Of a DNA stretch of 8,632 bases, positions 6,968 to 8,632 are shown piece after piece. The notes below the pieces were generated by a model. That model made no database searches and was not told where the DNA came from. It was given only the letters and a program-made list of their open reading frames with translations. Numbering within the stretch: position 1 is the stretch's first letter; every line of letters starts with the position of its first letter. Source of the stretch: Paracoccaceae bacterium (GTDB taxonomy: Bacteria; Pseudomonadota; Alphaproteobacteria; Rhodobacterales; Rhodobacteraceae); NCBI GenBank assembly GCA_002682975.1, contig NYSJ01000050.1, positions 1 to 8,632 of the forward strand, in the 5' to 3' direction. Made by a program: the position numbers and the translations under genes.

Positions 6968-7884
6968 TGCTAATGACCCCAGCCGTAAATGAAAGTATAA
7001 ATAATTGGCTTGAAATAAAAGCTGCAACAAGCAATCTCGCAACTAATACTAGAGTAGCCTATCGTAATGATGTGATAGATTTTTTCAACTTTTTGGCAGA
7101 ATACCAAAACGAAACTGCTGATTTATCAACTGTTGAAAAATTAAAAACTTCAGACATAAGAGCATGGCAAGCGAAGTTACGGAATTTAAATTCTGGTCCG
7201 AGATCAAATGCAAGAAAATTATCAAGTTTAAAGTCTTATATCAGGTGGTTAGCTAAGCATCGGCAATTTGACGCGACACCAATACTATCCCTAAAATCAC
7301 CAAAATTTAACAAAAAATTGCCACGTCCTTTAGAACCAATCGAGGCTGGGTCTGTTTTATCGGACTGCGAGAGTATAGTCAGCGAGCCTTGGGTCGTTGC
7401 ACGAGATACCGCAGTATTGATTTTGCTATACGGTTGCGGTCTTCGTATATCAGAAGCGCTGAGTATCATTGCCAAAGATATACCACTGGAAAATACGATA
7501 CGGATTACCGGTAAGGGCGGCAAAGTAAGGATAGTCCCAGTTTTGGAAATTGCACAGAAAGCCGTAAATGAATATGCTGATTTATGCCCATTTCATTTGG
7601 TAGGAGATGACGAAATTTTCCGCGGTGTGAGAGGAAAGCCACTTTCACCTAAAATAATTCAAAATAAAATGAAGTTAGTTCGACATCGTCTTGGCCTTCC
7701 TGCATCTGCTACTCCGCATGCACTTAGACATAGCTTCGCCACACATCTTTTATCAAATGGCGGTGACTTAAGAACCATTCAAGAGCTACTTGGCCATGTT
7801 AGTCTGTCAACCACACAAATTTACACTGCGGTAGATACCGTTAGGTTAATGGAAGTTTATTCTAAAACTCATCCTCAGGCTTAG
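6967..7884 (+). CDS. xerC: XerC, site-specific tyrosine recombinase
   Basis: XerC acts with XerD at the dif site, under FtsK control, to resolve chromosome dimers before division. From the ATG at 6967 it has 305 residues, normal for Xer proteins. The N-terminal SAM-like core-binding domain includes NTRVAYRNDVIDFFNFL. The C-terminal catalytic domain holds every active residue: R160 (YGCGLRISEAL), K183 in the beta-hairpin (TGKGGKVRIVPV), H251 and R254 (HALRHSFATHLL), H277 (LLGHVSLSTTQIY) and nucleophile Y286. XerC rather than XerD is chosen because of the DUF484 neighbour. Possible starts are ATG at 6955, 6967 and 6973. I chose 6967 because it overlaps the DUF484 stop as TAATG and has GGA about seven bases upstream. 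6955 has a purine-rich stretch too close for a ribosome binding site, and 6973 (MTPAVNES) is a plausible alternative. Confidence 0.93.
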   Translation: MLMTPAVNESINNWLEIKAATSNLATNTRVAYRNDVIDFFNFLAEYQNETADLSTVEKLKTSDIRAWQAKLRNLNSGPRSNARKLSSLKSYIRWLAKHRQFDATPILSLKSPKFNKKLPRPLEPIEAGSVLSDCESIVSEPWVVARDTAVLILLYGCGLRISEALSIIAKDIPLENTIRITGKGGKVRIVPVLEIAQKAVNEYADLCPFHLVGDDEIFRGVRGKPLSPKIIQNKMKLVRHRLGLPASATPHALRHSFATHLLSNGGDLRTIQELLGHVSLSTTQIYTAVDTVRLMEVYSKTHPQA

Positions 7885-7909
7885 CAGTTGCGCCTAGTCT
7901 CAATATAAT
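7881..7909 (+). promoter_or_regulatory. Probable sigma-70 promoter for pcs
   Basis: A perfect consensus -10 box TATAAT at 7904-7909 is preceded, at the optimal 17-base spacing, by TTAGCA at 7881-7886 (four of six matches to TTGACA). The -35 box overlaps the xerC stop codon. Transcription would begin near 7915-7917, leaving only seven to nine bases before the pcs ATG at 7924 and cutting into or removing the weak GGA ribosome binding site. Either the messenger is nearly leaderless, or pcs is translated from xerC read-through, or this is a chance match. Confidence 0.45.
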
Positions 7910-7923
7910 TGTATGGAATAAAA

Positions 7924-8622
7924 ATGAACCCAAGAATGTCCGCGCTGTTTGTTCACTTGTTCACTGCTTCTGGAGCAGTGTTTGCAATGCTTTCGATGCT
8001 TGCTGCGGCAAATCACCAATGGAGTTTGATGTTTTTATGGCTCGTGGTTGCGTTTGCGGTGGATGGCATTGATGGCCCACTGGCACGGAGGTTTGATGTC
8101 AAAACTTATGCACCGCGATTCGATGGAGTTTTGCTTGACCTTATTATTGATTATTTAACTTATGTATTCATCCCAGCCTTTGCATTATTCGAATCTGGAC
8201 TTTTACCAGGTTGGACAGGGTGGGTAACAATAATCATAATAACATTTGCATCAGCAATGTACTTTTGTGACGGAAATATGAAGACCAAAGACAATAGCTT
8301 TCATGGTTTTCCTGGATGTTGGAACATGGTGGCCCTTGTAATGTTTGCAATTCAGCCAAATTTTTGGATTATTTTGGCACTAGTCAGTATACTGGCTTTA
8401 GCAATGTTTCTTCCTCTTAAGTTTGTACACCCCGTTCGCACAGAGCGTTGGCGGCTTGTTTCTTTGCCAGTAACACTTCTATGGATTGTATTTGCTGGCT
8501 GGTCTGCTTGGGTCGATTTTTCTGCAAACCCGGTTATTTTGTGGGGATTAACCCTTACATCATTATATTTGATTAGCGCAGGTCTACTGCAGCAAATAAC
8601 CTCAAAAAATAACTCAACATAA
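7924..8622 (+). CDS. pcs: Pcs, phosphatidylcholine synthase (CDP-diacylglycerol:choline transferase)
   Basis: Pcs joins choline directly to CDP-diacylglycerol in the inner membrane to make phosphatidylcholine, a route found mainly in alphaproteobacteria. The 232-residue protein is close to the roughly 240 of rhizobial Pcs and has about eight hydrophobic segments. Its catalytic signature is the Pcs variant of the CDP-alcohol phosphatidyltransferase motif, DG-x2-AR-x12-G-x3-D-x3-D, seen as D50 G51, A54 R55, G68, D72 and D76 after VDGIDGPLARRFDVK. The 12-residue gap separates Pcs from phosphatidylglycerol-phosphate and phosphatidylserine synthases, which have eight. The conserved FHGFPGCWN follows. 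The frame opens at a TTG (7909), but that codon overlaps the -10 box, while the ATG at 7924 gives the typical start MNPRMSALFVHLFTA. xerC ends 39 bp upstream. The gene may have its own promoter (7881-7909). Confidence 0.93.
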   Translation: MNPRMSALFVHLFTASGAVFAMLSMLAAANHQWSLMFLWLVVAFAVDGIDGPLARRFDVKTYAPRFDGVLLDLIIDYLTYVFIPAFALFESGLLPGWTGWVTIIIITFASAMYFCDGNMKTKDNSFHGFPGCWNMVALVMFAIQPNFWIILALVSILALAMFLPLKFVHPVRTERWRLVSLPVTLLWIVFAGWSAWVDFSANPVILWGLTLTSLYLISAGLLQQITSKNNST

Positions 8623-8632
8623 AGCCTTAATG
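8623..8632 (+). other. Right-edge remnant ending in ATG
   Basis: Ten bases remain after the pcs stop and end with ATG at 8630-8632. This might be the start of the next rightward gene seven bases after pcs, but there is no clear ribosome binding site and no coding sequence to judge it by. Confidence 0.12.

Noticed and set aside
6967..7884. xerC as the integrase of a mobile element
   Set aside because: Length, active-site spacing and the DUF484 neighbour fit chromosomal XerC. No attachment-site repeats, tRNA or phage genes are present, and I see no dif-like site in the window.
7909..7923. TTG at 7909 as the start of pcs
   Set aside because: The codon begins at the last base of a consensus -10 box and lacks a ribosome binding site, whereas the ATG at 7924 fits the family N-terminus.
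1..8632. A hidden novel system (defence, toxin-antitoxin, CRISPR, retroelement)
   Set aside because: All nine sizeable genes have ordinary housekeeping or transport identities, gaps are 124 bp or less, and no spaced direct repeats or unexplained long frames were found on either strand.

Overview
The window is an AT-rich (roughly 40% G+C by eye), gene-dense stretch of bacterial chromosome. The protein sequences point to an alphaproteobacterium, most likely a low-GC marine member of the Rhodobacterales/Roseobacter group. The signs are the AFGTGHHGTT form of PrmA, the DUF484 protein, a phosphatidylcholine synthase (Pcs), and the order priA / transaldolase / DUF484 / xerC, which I recall from Rhodobacterales. 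The taxon is inferred from remembered family sequences; no search was run.

Layout. Two gene blocks diverge from an 83-bp gap at 5488-5570. Leftwards on the minus strand run priA (replication restart helicase), a 12-helix MFS transporter, prmA (ribosomal protein L11 methyltransferase), then after a 124-bp gap ruvC and a partial ruvA. ruvA leaves the window on the left without its C-terminal domain, and ruvB would be expected beyond it. Rightwards on the plus strand run a TalC/FSA-type transaldolase, a DUF484 protein, xerC and pcs. The last two bases of spacing and an ATG at the right edge could belong to a further gene, but this cannot be judged. No intergenic gap exceeds 124 bp, and I see no tRNA, rRNA, insertion sequence, CRISPR array or prophage gene.

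How the genes relate. RuvA and RuvC process Holliday junctions, PriA restarts replication forks after recombinational repair, and XerC resolves chromosome dimers formed by recombination. Four of the nine genes therefore serve chromosome repair and segregation. The others are general housekeeping: transaldolase in the non-oxidative pentose phosphate pathway, PrmA in ribosome modification, Pcs in membrane lipid synthesis from choline, and a transporter of unknown substrate.

I looked for a hidden or novel system and did not find one; this appears to be ordinary core genome. The more useful details are start-site choices (a TTG start for priA, a shorter prmA, an ATG rather than TTG for pcs), two one-base TAATG stop-start overlaps, active-site residues that favour transaldolase over fructose-6-phosphate aldolase, and a consensus -10 box just before pcs that would give a very short leader.
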